NCBI GenBank assembly: GCA_003133565.1
Contig: PKYB01000023.1
Location: 342 to 54,360 of the forward strand
Length of the DNA: 54,019 nucleotides
Source of the DNA: Solirubrobacterales bacterium
GTDB lineage: Bacteria > Actinomycetota > Thermoleophilia > Solirubrobacterales > Solirubrobacteraceae
Reading direction: 5' to 3'
In this document: positions 34,242 to 42,180 of the stretch, one piece after another
Numbering within the stretch: position 1 is the first letter of the stretch
Layout: every line of letters begins with the position of its first letter
Notes under the pieces: generated by a model
What the model was told of the DNA's origin: nothing
What the model saw: the letters and a program-made list of their open reading frames with translations, nothing else
Database searches by the model: none
Position numbers and translations under genes: made by a program

Positions 34242-35450
34242 CTAGGAGGACGGCGCCGCGTCCGCGCTCGCCGCATCCGGGCTGGCCAGGTCGGCGTCGG
34301 CCAGCTCGAGCGCTAGCGCCGACCAGGCGAAGTCCTGCGCGCCCATGCCGCTTCCGCTGAATGGGTCATAGAACTCGCGCAGGCCCTCGGCTGCAACCGT
34401 CCTCGTCACGGCGGCGGCGAGCGCTGCGGCCTGGGCGCTGTAGCCGAGGCGAACGAGGCCGAGCCACAGCAACCAGGCGCTGTTGACCCAGGACGGGCCG
34501 CGCCAGTAGCGGCGCAGGCCGTCGAAGTGCTCGCGCAGCGAAAAGCTGGGCTCGTCCAACGCGACCGCTGGCGGCGCGACGGGGGTCCAGAAGCGTCGCT
34601 CGTCGAGCAGATACTCCTCGACGAGGCGCCGGCCGATCGGCTCGGGCAGGTCGGGCAGGGCGAGCGGCGATAGCGCCGCCCAGGTCAGCGGAATGCGCGC
34701 GCCGCAGGGCGGGTCGGCGGTGGGCAGGAAGAGACCGCTGGGCTCGTCGTAGAGCCGCGCGATCAGTGCCGGCGTGATCGACGGCAGGCCGAGCGCGAGG
34801 CGCGAGAGGCCGTGCAGGACGTTCGTCAACACCTCGCAGACGACGGGGCCGCCAGCTGCGCGGATGTCAGCGATCTGGAAGCGAAGGGCGCGGTTGCGGT
34901 GTACGAGCTCAACGAAACCCGGCAGACCCTGGGCGCGCCAGCCCCAGATCGGGTCAAACTGCGGTGAGGCGTCGAGCCCCGACTCGTCCGGCTGCAGGAT
35001 CCACACCAGGCCGTCGCCTGCGAGGTCGCGTTGCGTCGTGATCGCGGCGTGGTGTGCGACGACCGCCGGCTCCAACGCCGGATCGCCTACGGCGATACGC
35101 CAGGCAAACGCCAGCATCGGCGGCTGGATCGTCGAGGTCATCGGATCGTCGTGATCGATGACGTTGTAGAAGAGGCGGCGCGAGCCCTCGAGCGGGTGGT
35201 CCCAGAAGATCGTGTGACCGATGAAGCCGTCCTCGCGCGCACCGGCGAGCAGCGTTTCGAGCTCTGCGCGCGAGCGCGCCGGATCGAAGTGGCGCCAGGC
35301 TATCGCCGCGAAGCAGGAGTCCCAGTACCACTGCCAGCGGTAGCGCTCGGGGCTCGGGCGGGTGTAGGCATAGTGAACGCCGGCGCGCTCGCCGGTCGTC
35401 CAGCTCGCGTCGAGCGCCGAGCGGCAGCGCTCTGCCAGCAAGCGCTCCAA
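34242..35450 (-). CDS. GH63-like (alpha/alpha)6 glycosidase, possibly mannosylglycerate/glucosylglycerate hydrolase
   Basis: 402 aa. Motifs RWQWYWDSCFAAIAWRHFDP, HTIFWDHP, QPDESGLDASPQFD, YWRGPSWVNSAWLLWLGL and EFYDPFSGSGMGAQDFAWSA match the clan-G inverting glycosidases of GH63, especially the short mannosylglycerate-hydrolase group. The Asp in DESGLDASP and the Glu in LREFYDP are the likely acid and base. A role in recycling a compatible solute or trimming a glucosyl group is inference. The TTG start at 35450 is supported by AGGA 6 nt upstream, 4 bp after the enoyl-CoA hydratase stop. Confidence 0.8.
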   Translation of the reverse strand: MERLLAERCRSALDASWTTGERAGVHYAYTRPSPERYRWQWYWDSCFAAIAWRHFDPARSRAELETLLAGAREDGFIGHTIFWDHPLEGSRRLFYNVIDHDDPMTSTIQPPMLAFAWRIAVGDPALEPAVVAHHAAITTQRDLAGDGLVWILQPDESGLDASPQFDPIWGWRAQGLPGFVELVHRNRALRFQIADIRAAGGPVVCEVLTNVLHGLSRLALGLPSITPALIARLYDEPSGLFLPTADPPCGARIPLTWAALSPLALPDLPEPIGRRLVEEYLLDERRFWTPVAPPAVALDEPSFSLREHFDGLRRYWRGPSWVNSAWLLWLGLVRLGYSAQAAALAAAVTRTVAAEGLREFYDPFSGSGMGAQDFAWSALALELADADLASPDAASADAAPSS

Positions 35451-35454
35451 TGTC

Positions 35455-36252
35455 CTATGCCCAGGAAGGCGGGCGGTTCTGCTGCTGGGCGCGGAAGCCC
35501 TCGATCGCGTCGGAGTCCGGTTCGCGCAGGTAGCGAATCACCTCGGCGCGTTCGTACTCGACGCCGCTCGGCGTGTCGACACCAAGGCCGCGATTGATCT
35601 GGCGCTTGGCGGTCGCGAGAGCGTTACGCGACTTGTCGGTAAAGGTCGCGGCGAGCTCCTCGACCGCGGCGTCGAGCTTTTCGGCGGGCACCGACTTGAG
35701 GACGAGGCCGAGCGCCAGCGCCTCCTTGCCGGTCAGCAAGCGCCCCGAATAGACGAGCTCGCGAGCTTGCTGGACGCCGATCGCCCGTGGCAGCCGGACG
35801 CTTGCGCCGCCACCCGGGACGACGCCGGCGGCGACGTGCCCGTCACCGATCAATGCGTCGTCTGCAATCACGATCAAATCGCAGGCCAGCGCGAGCTCGA
35901 AACCGGCGGCCACCGCGGTGCCGCCCACCTTTGCGATGACCGGGACGTCGAGCGCCTCGAGCGACAGGCAGGTCGCGGCCAGCCGTGTCAACACGTGCTC
36001 GAAGTACTCCAGGTCCCCGTACGCTTGGTCGAGAAGAGCAACGGCAAGGCCAACCGAAAACGCCTCGCCTTCACCGCTCAGCACCAGCGTGCGGATGCTG
36101 GCGTCGCTCTGGACGCTGGCGACGACGTTGTTGAGGTCGTCGAGCGCCTCCTCGGTGAGGCTGTTGCCCTCATCCGGGCGCGCGAATACCGCGTGGGCGA
36201 CACGACCACTGGTCGAATAGTTGAGCGTGGCGTGGCTCGCGGGGCTTGCCAT
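35455..36252 (-). CDS. Enoyl-CoA hydratase/isomerase family protein
   Basis: 265 aa crotonase fold. ARPDEGNSLTEEALDDLNNV, LVLSGEGEAFSVGL and VIAKVGGTAVAAGFELALAC (second oxyanion-hole region) are family motifs. GDGHVAAGVVPGGGASVRLP carries glycine in place of one of the two catalytic Glu of classical hydratases, so the reaction may be isomerisation or another crotonase chemistry. ATG 36252 has GAGAGG about 9 nt upstream. First gene of a three-gene operon with the GH63-like enzyme and methyltransferase. Confidence 0.87.
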   Translation of the reverse strand: MASPASHATLNYSTSGRVAHAVFARPDEGNSLTEEALDDLNNVVASVQSDASIRTLVLSGEGEAFSVGLAVALLDQAYGDLEYFEHVLTRLAATCLSLEALDVPVIAKVGGTAVAAGFELALACDLIVIADDALIGDGHVAAGVVPGGGASVRLPRAIGVQQARELVYSGRLLTGKEALALGLVLKSVPAEKLDAAVEELAATFTDKSRNALATAKRQINRGLGVDTPSGVEYERAEVIRYLREPDSDAIEGFRAQQQNRPPSWA

Positions 36253-36378
36253 GTCTGTGCCTCTCGGTCGGTGTGTGATCGCTGGCCTCGTCCGCGGGAC
36301 TCGCGAACGTGTCGCCATCCATGTTAGCTTCGCGCCCAGCGTGGACCGGGTTGGCAGACGAACGTCGGGGCGGGCTCC

Positions 36379-36999
36379 TCAGGGCAGCGCTGGATCGCGG
36401 CCGGCGGCGAGCGCGGCGAGAACCTCGACGACCAACTCGCGCTCCGCGGCGCGAACGCGCTCGCCCAGCGATTGGACGTCGTCCCCTGCGAGCACGGCCA
36501 CCGTGACCTGGCGCACGATCTCGCCGGCGTCATAATCGGCGCTCACGCGATGGACGGTCGCGCCGGTCTGCGCGACGCCCGCGCGGAGCACCGCCTCGTG
36601 GACGCGGTCGCCGTACATGCCCTGGCCGCCGAACGCGGGCAGCAGCGCCGGATGGCTGTTGAACGCGCGGCCCTCGAACGCCTCAATCGTCGGCGTCCCC
36701 AGCTTCTTCATATAGCCGGCGAGCAGGATGTGGCTGGCTTCCGCGTCGAGCACGGCCTCGAGCACGGCGCGGTCGAGATGGTCCGGGTCCGGGTGCGTGC
36801 GCCCGTTCAACAGACGGCTCGGAATCGCTGCCGCGGCGGCGCGTTCGAGCACCGGTGCGTCGCGATTGTTGGCGATCAGCAGCACCGCCTCGCCGTTGAT
36901 TCGCCCGTCCTCCACCGCATCGATCACGGCCTGCACGGTCGTTCCAGCGTGGGAGGCAAAGAGCGCGAGTCGGATCGCCACGAGCGGAGCATCGCGCAT
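36379..36999 (-). CDS. purN: Phosphoribosylglycinamide formyltransferase (GART) family
   Basis: 206 aa. Transfers a formyl group from 10-formyl-THF to GAR in purine synthesis. LALFASHAGTTVQAVIDAV resembles the N-terminal phosphate loop (ASGxGTN in classical PurN, here ASHAGTT). FNSHPALLPAFGGQGMYGD holds the conserved Asn and His, and ATVHRVSADYDAGEIVRQ the conserved Asp. The altered phosphate loop leaves some room for a related formyltransferase. ATG 36999. Single gene, divergent from the chitinase. Confidence 0.85.
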   Translation of the reverse strand: MRDAPLVAIRLALFASHAGTTVQAVIDAVEDGRINGEAVLLIANNRDAPVLERAAAAAIPSRLLNGRTHPDPDHLDRAVLEAVLDAEASHILLAGYMKKLGTPTIEAFEGRAFNSHPALLPAFGGQGMYGDRVHEAVLRAGVAQTGATVHRVSADYDAGEIVRQVTVAVLAGDDVQSLGERVRAAERELVVEVLAALAAGRDPALP

Positions 37000-37052
37000 C
37001 AGGCCATCATCGCGCCGCCCTGGCCGCGCGCACGCTAGCCGATCGCGGCGGC

Positions 37053-37058
37053 GATACT
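37053..37058 (+). promoter_or_regulatory. Putative -10 (GATACT) for the chitinase gene
   Basis: GATACT is 7 nt before GTG 37066. One mismatch to TANNNT. Confidence 0.3.
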
Positions 37059-37065
37059 GCGTGGA

Positions 37066-38349
37066 GTGAGCGCAAGGATCGCGATCGCCGGCGGCCTCGG
37101 CGCGCTCGCGCTACTCGCGGGCGGGACCGGCTCTCGCGCCGCGAGCGCGCCGCCGGCCACCTCAGGCGCGCCTGTCGTGGCGGCCTATTTCGCGGACTAC
37201 GACAGCGGATACAACGCCGCTCAGATTCCCGCGGGGACGTTGACGGACGTGATCTACGCGTTTGCCGCCGTCACCGCCGAGGGCCGTTGCGCGCTCGGTG
37301 ACCCCTACGCCGACGTCATCGAGAACTTCCCTGGCCCGCGCGCGGGGTCCGGTGGACTGCACGGGAACTTCGGTCAGTTGGCGGGCCTCGAGGCCCGCTA
37401 CCCAGGGCTCGAGACGGAGATCTCGATCGGCGGCTGGGGAGGATCAGGGCGCTTCTCGCAGGTTGCCGCGACCGCGGCGAGCCGCGACGCCTTCGTCAGC
37501 TCGTGCATCAAGCTTTTTCTGCTCGACTACCCGGGACTCTTCGACGGCATCGACATCGACTGGGAGTTCCCGGTGGAGGGCGGCGCTCCGACGACCCCGG
37601 CGCGGCCCGCGGACCGCGCCAACGCCACCCTCTTGCTGGCCGAGTTTCGTAGCCAGCTGAACGCGCTCGGCGTGCGCGAGCACCGCCATTACCTGCTCAC
37701 CGCGGCGCTTCCGGCGGGCCGCTTCCTCGGTCGTCCCGGTTACACGCCGCAGACCAGCTGGGACCTGTCCGCGGTCGCGCAGACCGTCGACTGGATCAAC
37801 GTGATGACCTTCGACATGACCAACAACAGCTCGCCGGTGACGAACTTCGACTCGCCGCTCGGCGCGAGCGCCACAGACCCGACGCCAGCCGCGATAAAGC
37901 AGTGGAACAACGTCGCGGCGGTCGTGCGCTTCTACGAGCAAAACGGCGTGCCGCCGAGCAAGATCGTCCTCGGCAACGCCTTCTACGGGCACACCTTCAC
38001 GCACGTCCCCGACATCGACCACGGCCTCTTCCAGAGGTTTCGCGCGCTCGGCCCGGCACCGACCTACCCCGAGATCGTCGCGGACTACCTGCCGAGCTCG
38101 CGGCAGTTTTGGGATCCCTCGGCGCAGGAGCCCTGGCTCTACGACCACGCCACACGCACGTTCATCAGCTATGAGGACCCGCGGTCATTGCGGGCGAAGG
38201 CGAGCTATGTGGTCGCCCAGCACCTGCGTGGCGTGATGATCTGGGAGATCAGCATGGACGACACCGGGCACTCACTGCTGGACGCGCTCGCCGATCCGCT
38301 GCTCACGGCCGCGGCGGCGCGCGACGCTCGCCTGCGAGCGCAGCGGTAA
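37066..38349 (+). CDS. GH18 chitinase-family secreted glycosidase
   Basis: 427 aa. A signal peptide (ARIAIAGGLGALALLAGGTG, cleavage near residue 28) and a GH18 TIM barrel. The catalytic DxxDxDxE motif is intact: DGIDIDWE (160-167). EISIGGWGGSGRFSQVA is the SxGG strand; WINVMTFDMTNNSS and GVMIWEISMDD complete the substrate-assisted site. It is expected to hydrolyse extracellular chitin or GlcNAc polymers. No carbohydrate-binding module is attached. GTG 37066. Confidence 0.93.
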   Translation: MSARIAIAGGLGALALLAGGTGSRAASAPPATSGAPVVAAYFADYDSGYNAAQIPAGTLTDVIYAFAAVTAEGRCALGDPYADVIENFPGPRAGSGGLHGNFGQLAGLEARYPGLETEISIGGWGGSGRFSQVAATAASRDAFVSSCIKLFLLDYPGLFDGIDIDWEFPVEGGAPTTPARPADRANATLLLAEFRSQLNALGVREHRHYLLTAALPAGRFLGRPGYTPQTSWDLSAVAQTVDWINVMTFDMTNNSSPVTNFDSPLGASATDPTPAAIKQWNNVAAVVRFYEQNGVPPSKIVLGNAFYGHTFTHVPDIDHGLFQRFRALGPAPTYPEIVADYLPSSRQFWDPSAQEPWLYDHATRTFISYEDPRSLRAKASYVVAQHLRGVMIWEISMDDTGHSLLDALADPLLTAAAARDARLRAQR

Positions 38350-38356
38350 ACCGCTT

Positions 38357-38372
38357 ACTTGCGTGCGCAAGT
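38357..38372. promoter_or_regulatory. Palindromic operator of the VOC-gene promoter
   Basis: ACTTGCGTGCGCAAGT, perfect 7-bp arms with a 2-bp centre, overlapping the -35. Its core TTGC-N4-GCAAGTAT (38359-38374) is repeated exactly upstream of the adjacent marR gene (39824-39839). Confidence 0.7.
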
Positions 38373-38387
38373 ATCTCCGGCTACAAT
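38359..38387 (+). promoter_or_regulatory. Promoter of the VOC dioxygenase-like gene
   Basis: -35 TTGCGT (38359-38364), 17-bp spacer, -10 TACAAT (38382-38387), 10 nt before ATG 38398. The mRNA leader would be about 4 nt. Confidence 0.65.
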
Positions 38388-38397
38388 CCAGAACACG

Positions 38398-39285
38398 ATG
38401 AGCGGAGCCTTGACCACAGAGACGCTTGCTGGCAGCCCGCCGCTGCTCGCGGCCGACACGCGGCTTGGCGGCGTTGTCCTGACGGTCACCGATCTCGACC
38501 GCTCGCTCGACTTCTACACGCGGGTGATCGGCCTGGCGGTCCAGCGCCGCGAGGAGACTTTCGCGACGCTCGGCGTCGGTGGCGAGGACATCGTGACGCT
38601 ACACGAGGATCCTCGCGCGACGGCGCCGGGGCGCGATGCGGGCATTTACCACTTCGCGCTGCTCTTCCCCTCGCGCGAGGAGCTGGCCCGGGCCGCGGTG
38701 CGGATCGCGAATGCCAGAGCGCCGATCGACGGCGCCTCCGACCACGGCACCCACGAGGCGATCTACCTTCCCGATCCCGACGGAATCGGCATCGAACTCG
38801 CCGCGGACCGGCCGCGCGAGCAGTGGCCAGCGAACCTCTATGACGACTTTCTGAGCCACGGACCGGCTCCGCTCGACCTGCACGGGTTGCTGGCGAGCGT
38901 GACCGGCGAGCAGCCGAGCGAGCGCGCCGCTGGCGGTCTGCGAATCGGCCATGTCCACCTGCACGTCGGCGAGCTCGACGCGGCGACGCGTTTCTACCGC
39001 GATGGCCTCGGCTTCGAGGTGATGGGCGAGCTGCCGAGCGCCGTGTTCGTCGCCGCCGGCGGCTATCACCACCACGTCGCGTTCAACATCTGGCGTGGTC
39101 GTGGAGCATCGCCGGCCCGTGCTGACGCGATCGGTTTGCGCCACTGGACGCTGATCTTGGATAGCGACGAGGACCTCGCGGCGATTCGTGGCCGCCTGAC
39201 CGCGCTTGGCGTCGCGGTCGACGATCGACAGGATGGCGTGATCGCGCACGATCCCTCGAACATCGCTGTTCTGATCAGGCGCTGA
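38398..39285 (+). CDS. VOC-superfamily protein, extradiol dioxygenase/glyoxalase type (CatE-like)
   Basis: 295 aa with two VOC modules. Module 1: LGGVVLTVTDLDRSLDFYTR to DPDGIGIELAADRP. Module 2: IGHVHLHVGELDAATRFYRD to HDPSNIAVLIRR. Candidate metal ligands are His in HVHLHV, His in YHHHVAFN, and a C-terminal acidic residue that is not obvious. The domain order and YDDFLSHG resemble CatE-type catechol 2,3-dioxygenases controlled by MarR or HxlR sensors of quinones. Catechol cleavage is inference. Convergent with its presumed regulator, overlapping it by 11 bp. Confidence 0.85.
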   Translation: MSGALTTETLAGSPPLLAADTRLGGVVLTVTDLDRSLDFYTRVIGLAVQRREETFATLGVGGEDIVTLHEDPRATAPGRDAGIYHFALLFPSREELARAAVRIANARAPIDGASDHGTHEAIYLPDPDGIGIELAADRPREQWPANLYDDFLSHGPAPLDLHGLLASVTGEQPSERAAGGLRIGHVHLHVGELDAATRFYRDGLGFEVMGELPSAVFVAAGGYHHHVAFNIWRGRGASPARADAIGLRHWTLILDSDEDLAAIRGRLTALGVAVDDRQDGVIAHDPSNIAVLIRR

Positions 39286-39820
39286 GCGGCGCTTCGCTAT
39301 CGCTGCTGGTGCACGCCTTCGCCGCGCCGGGGGCAAACCGGGCGAAGATCTCCGCCAGCGTCTCGATCTCTTCGCAGCTGAGATGGTCGAAGAAGCGTTC
39401 CTGCACGAACGCGATGTGCGTGCCCTCGGCCGTGTCCAGCAGCGTGGCGCCGGCGCCGGTGAGGTGAGCGTTGGTAGCGCGCGCGTCCGACGGGCAGCCG
39501 CGACGCTCGATCAGCCCGCGCTGCTCGAGAGCATCGACGATTCGCGACACGCGGCTGAGGCTCAGCCCCGTCTGGCCCGCGAGGATCGAAAGCCTCAGCC
39601 AGTGTTCGGGAGCAGCAGCCAAGCGCGCCAGCAACTCGAGCCCGCTGAGGGTCAGGCCGTATGAGGCCTCGAGCTTGGTATCCAGCTCGCGCGTGAGGTG
39701 CCGATGAGTCTGTAACAACCCGATCCACGCGTCGGCGTAGGTCGGCTGCCACTGGGGTGAGCCGTCAGGCGTCGCGATCGTGGAATCGGCGGTGGTGGCT
39801 GTGTTTGACGGCTGCGACAT
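39275..39820 (-). CDS. MarR-family transcriptional regulator
   Basis: 181 aa. The winged-helix domain includes LSGLELLARLAAAPEHWLRL, LAGQTGLSLSRVSRIVDALE (recognition helix) and QRGLIERRGCPSDARATNAH (wing with the conserved Asp-Arg region). One Cys lies in the wing and one near the C-terminus (KACTSS), plus one in DHLSCEEIE; thiol sensing is possible but unproven. ATG 39820. The same operator core lies in its own promoter and in that of the convergent VOC gene, so autoregulation plus VOC repression is the simplest model. Confidence 0.9.
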   Translation of the reverse strand: MSQPSNTATTADSTIATPDGSPQWQPTYADAWIGLLQTHRHLTRELDTKLEASYGLTLSGLELLARLAAAPEHWLRLSILAGQTGLSLSRVSRIVDALEQRGLIERRGCPSDARATNAHLTGAGATLLDTAEGTHIAFVQERFFDHLSCEEIETLAEIFARFAPGAAKACTSSDSEAPLSA

Positions 39821-39823
39821 TGT

Positions 39824-39839
39824 TTGCTCTAGCAAGTAT
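39824..39839. promoter_or_regulatory. Operator overlapping the marR promoter
   Basis: TTGCTCTAGCAAGTAT, the same TTGC-N4-GCAAGTAT core as at 38359-38374. It starts 4 bp upstream of the marR ATG and overlaps the -10 TATACT (minus strand 39840-39835). Confidence 0.7.
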
Positions 39840-39840
39840 A
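39835..39840 (-). promoter_or_regulatory. Putative marR -10 (TATACT)
   Basis: TATACT on the minus strand, 14 nt before ATG 39820. No good -35 at 16-18 bp. A looser copy of the half-sites (CTTGTGGCAA) follows just upstream. Confidence 0.5.
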
Positions 39841-39949
39841 GCGCTTGTGGCAAAGGTTGCGGACCATTGGTGGTTGTGATGCTTCGCGGAGATGCACGTA
39901 GTAGGGATGTGAGCCCGATGGACCGAGTCACTCTCGGGGCGCTGCGACG

Positions 39950-40510
39950 ATGACCGCAACCACCTCTCCGCCGTCCGGTATGGGTGACGCCCCACCGGGA
40001 TCGGCGCGGCGCGCCGTCGGCGCCACGGCGCAGTTCGAGGCGCTCTACCGCTCGTGCGCGAGCGATCTCTACGCCTACGTCGCCTCGATGTTGCGCGACG
40101 CGGCCGCCGCCGAGGACGTCACGGCGCTTGCCTTCGAGCGGGCCTACCGCCGCCGCGCGCTCTTCGATCTGCGGCGCGGCAGCGCGCGCGGGTGGCTGTT
40201 TGCAATCGCGCGCAACGCTGCGCTCGATGAGCTACGCCGCCGCGCGCGGAGCCGAGCCCTGCTCGACGAACCGGCGGACGAGAGCACCCCCGCCGAGGTC
40301 GATGACGAGCTCGGCGAGCGCCGCCTGCTCGTTCGCGCCGGACTCGCGCAACTCGACGCGCGCGAGCGCGAAGTGATCCTGTTGAAGTTCGTCGGGCGGC
40401 TTTCCAACGGTGAGCTGGCCCGCGTGCTCGGCTGCAGCGAGTCGAGCGCCGGGACGCGCCTGCATCGAGCGATCAAGCGACTACGAGAGGTCTGCCATGC
40501 GCCGCAGTGA
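39950..40510 (+). CDS. ECF-type RNA polymerase sigma factor
   Basis: 186 aa. Region 2: FEALYRSCASDLYAYVASML to RGSARGWLFAIARNAALDEL. Region 4: AGLAQLDAREREVILLKFVG, then LARVLGCSESSAGTRLHRAI, the HTH that reads the -35. A disordered Ala/Pro-rich stretch of 25 residues precedes region 2. The downstream gene encodes its probable anti-sigma factor and overlaps by 14 bp. The regulon is unknown. Confidence 0.92.
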   Translation: MTATTSPPSGMGDAPPGSARRAVGATAQFEALYRSCASDLYAYVASMLRDAAAAEDVTALAFERAYRRRALFDLRRGSARGWLFAIARNAALDELRRRARSRALLDEPADESTPAEVDDELGERRLLVRAGLAQLDAREREVILLKFVGRLSNGELARVLGCSESSAGTRLHRAIKRLREVCHAPQ

Positions 40511-41447
40511 GCTGAGCCCCGAGGCCCGCGCCGAACTCCAGGCGCTCGACGCGATACTCGCCCGCGAGCCCGTGGGCGAGGAGCAGCTCGAGCTCGCCGC
40601 GCTCGTCGACTCGGTGCGTGGCGACGCGCCCACACTGAGCGAGGCCGCCGCCGCCCGCCTCGAGTCGCGCGTGTTCGCCGGGCGTGGCCTGGCCGGGAGT
40701 GCGCGGCGCCGGCCGGGACGCCCGCAACTGGCGCTCGCCGGCGGGTCGCTGCTGGCCTTGGTGGTGGCGGCCGTAGTCGTCCTCTCCAGTGGGGTGCTGA
40801 GCACGAAGTCCCCAGGGGTCTCGACGCGGAGCCCGGCGCTGGCGCCGCAGAGCGCGCAAACGTCGCGCCCGACGACGCCGACCGCGTCGGCCGGCGCGGT
40901 GCTCCCGGCAGTTCCCGGCGCGGCCCGGAGCGGGGCGACCGCGGCGACACCGCTCGCCGTCGAGCCGACTGGGCGTCTGGTCTCGCAGGCGGCGTCGCTC
41001 ACGCTGGCCACGCCGGCGCGGAGTCTCCAGGGCGTGGCCGACGCGATCGCCGCGAGCACGGAGCGGAGCGGCGGCATCGTCGAGAGCTCGAACGTCACAC
41101 TGCGCGGCGACGCGAGCCATGCGAGCTTTACGTTGAGCGTGCCCTCGGCCGTGCTGTCGCGGCTGATCGCCTCGCTATCGCGCCTGGGGGTGTTGCGCTC
41201 GCTGACCAGGACGACGACCGACATCACCGAGCGCTACGACCAGGCGCAGGCCGGCCTCGCAGCGGAGCAGACAACGCGCGCTGGGCTGGTCAGGGGGCTC
41301 GCCGCCGCCAGCGCAGGCACGGCGCCGAGCATCCGGGAGCGGATCACGACGCTCGACGGCGAGATCGGTCTGGCCTCAGGGGAGGTCGTGGCGCTGGCGT
41401 CGAGTGCTCGGACCGCGACGATCTCGGTCAGCGTCGGCGTGAGGTGA
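40497..41447 (+). CDS. Membrane-anchored anti-sigma factor-like protein (DUF4349 type)
   Basis: 316 aa. A short cytosolic helical N-terminus (RAELQALDAILAREPVGEEQ), one membrane segment (LALAGGSLLALVVAAVVVLS, about residues 80-100), a Ser/Thr/Pro/Ala linker, then an extracytoplasmic domain with LVSQAASLTLATPARSLQGV, ASFTLSVPSAVLSRLIASLS and TDITERYDQAQAGLAAEQTT, matching DUF4349. No zinc-binding HxxxCxxC motif is seen, so it is not a ZAS-type anti-sigma. The 14-bp overlap with the sigma gene supports a sigma/anti-sigma pair. Confidence 0.8.
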   Translation: MRRSELSPEARAELQALDAILAREPVGEEQLELAALVDSVRGDAPTLSEAAAARLESRVFAGRGLAGSARRRPGRPQLALAGGSLLALVVAAVVVLSSGVLSTKSPGVSTRSPALAPQSAQTSRPTTPTASAGAVLPAVPGAARSGATAATPLAVEPTGRLVSQAASLTLATPARSLQGVADAIAASTERSGGIVESSNVTLRGDASHASFTLSVPSAVLSRLIASLSRLGVLRSLTRTTTDITERYDQAQAGLAAEQTTRAGLVRGLAAASAGTAPSIRERITTLDGEIGLASGEVVALASSARTATISVSVGVR

Positions 41448-41493
41448 GCGACGGGGCAGCCGCTGCGGGCATGCCTTGAAGTGGCCCGTGGGC

Positions 41494-42090
41494 TCAGGCG
41501 GTGATCGGCACGTGGCCGGGCGCGCGGGCGACGCGGTCGAGCCAGCGGTGGATCGCTGCGTAGCGCGAGAGGTCAAAACCGCCCTCCTCGGCGACGTGGG
41601 TGTAGCCGTAGAGCGCGATGTCGGCGATCGAGTAGCGCCGGCCGACGATGAAGGGCTCGAGCGCGAGGTGGCGCTCCAGCGCATCGAGCGCGAGGTAGCC
41701 GCCTGCGCGCCTTGACTCGATCTCTGACTGCGGCGGTGGGTCGGGAGCGTAGTTCACCCAGAAGCGCACCGTGGCGATGTAGGGCTCGTGGCTGTACTGC
41801 TCGAAGAAGAGCCACTGGAGGATCTTCGCGCGCTCGTAGCGGTCCTCCGGAAGGTAGGGCGTGTCCGTGGCGAGGTACCAGATGATCGCGTTGGATTCTG
41901 CGATCGCCCGGCCATCGTCGAGGACAAGGGTCGGGATGCGCCACGCCGGGTTGAGCTCGCCGAGCACCTCTTGGCGGTTTGACCGGTCGGCAACGCTGAG
42001 CTCGCGCCGCTCATAGTCGATGCCGAGCTGGGCGAGCAGCAGGCGGACCTTGTAGCAGTTACCCGAGACCTGGGAGTTGTAGAGCAGCAT
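41494..42090 (-). CDS. Glutathione S-transferase-family protein
   Basis: 198 aa. Thioredoxin-fold N-terminal half: LLYNSQVSGNCYKVRLLLAQ, LNPAWRIPTLVLDDG (cis-Pro) and ESNAIIWYLA (glutathione Glu-Ser motif). Helical C-terminal half: VGRRYSIADIALYGYTHVAE (N-capping box). Most actinobacteria make mycothiol rather than glutathione, so the real thiol substrate is uncertain. ATG 42090, 9 nt after TAGGCT. Confidence 0.9.
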   Translation of the reverse strand: MLLYNSQVSGNCYKVRLLLAQLGIDYERRELSVADRSNRQEVLGELNPAWRIPTLVLDDGRAIAESNAIIWYLATDTPYLPEDRYERAKILQWLFFEQYSHEPYIATVRFWVNYAPDPPPQSEIESRRAGGYLALDALERHLALEPFIVGRRYSIADIALYGYTHVAEEGGFDLSRYAAIHRWLDRVARAPGHVPITA

Positions 42091-42099
42091 CGCGCGCTA

Positions 42100-42105
42100 A
42101 GCCTA
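42100..42105 (-). promoter_or_regulatory. Putative -10 (TAGGCT) for the GST gene
   Basis: TAGGCT on the minus strand, 9 nt before ATG 42090. A hairpin (GATCGC-GAA-GCGATC, 42108-42122) lies directly upstream. Confidence 0.4.
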
Positions 42106-42138
42106 CGGATCGCGAAGCGATCGCAGCAGGCCCAAGCG

Positions 42139-42156
42139 CCGGGCGCGAACGCCCGG
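42139..42156 (-). terminator. Hairpin downstream of lysR
   Basis: CCGGGCG-CGAA-CGCCCGG, a 7-bp stem with a tetraloop, 25 bp after the lysR stop. No T-tract. Confidence 0.5.
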
Positions 42157-42180
42157 ACGCCGGCCGCCTCGAACGAGTGA

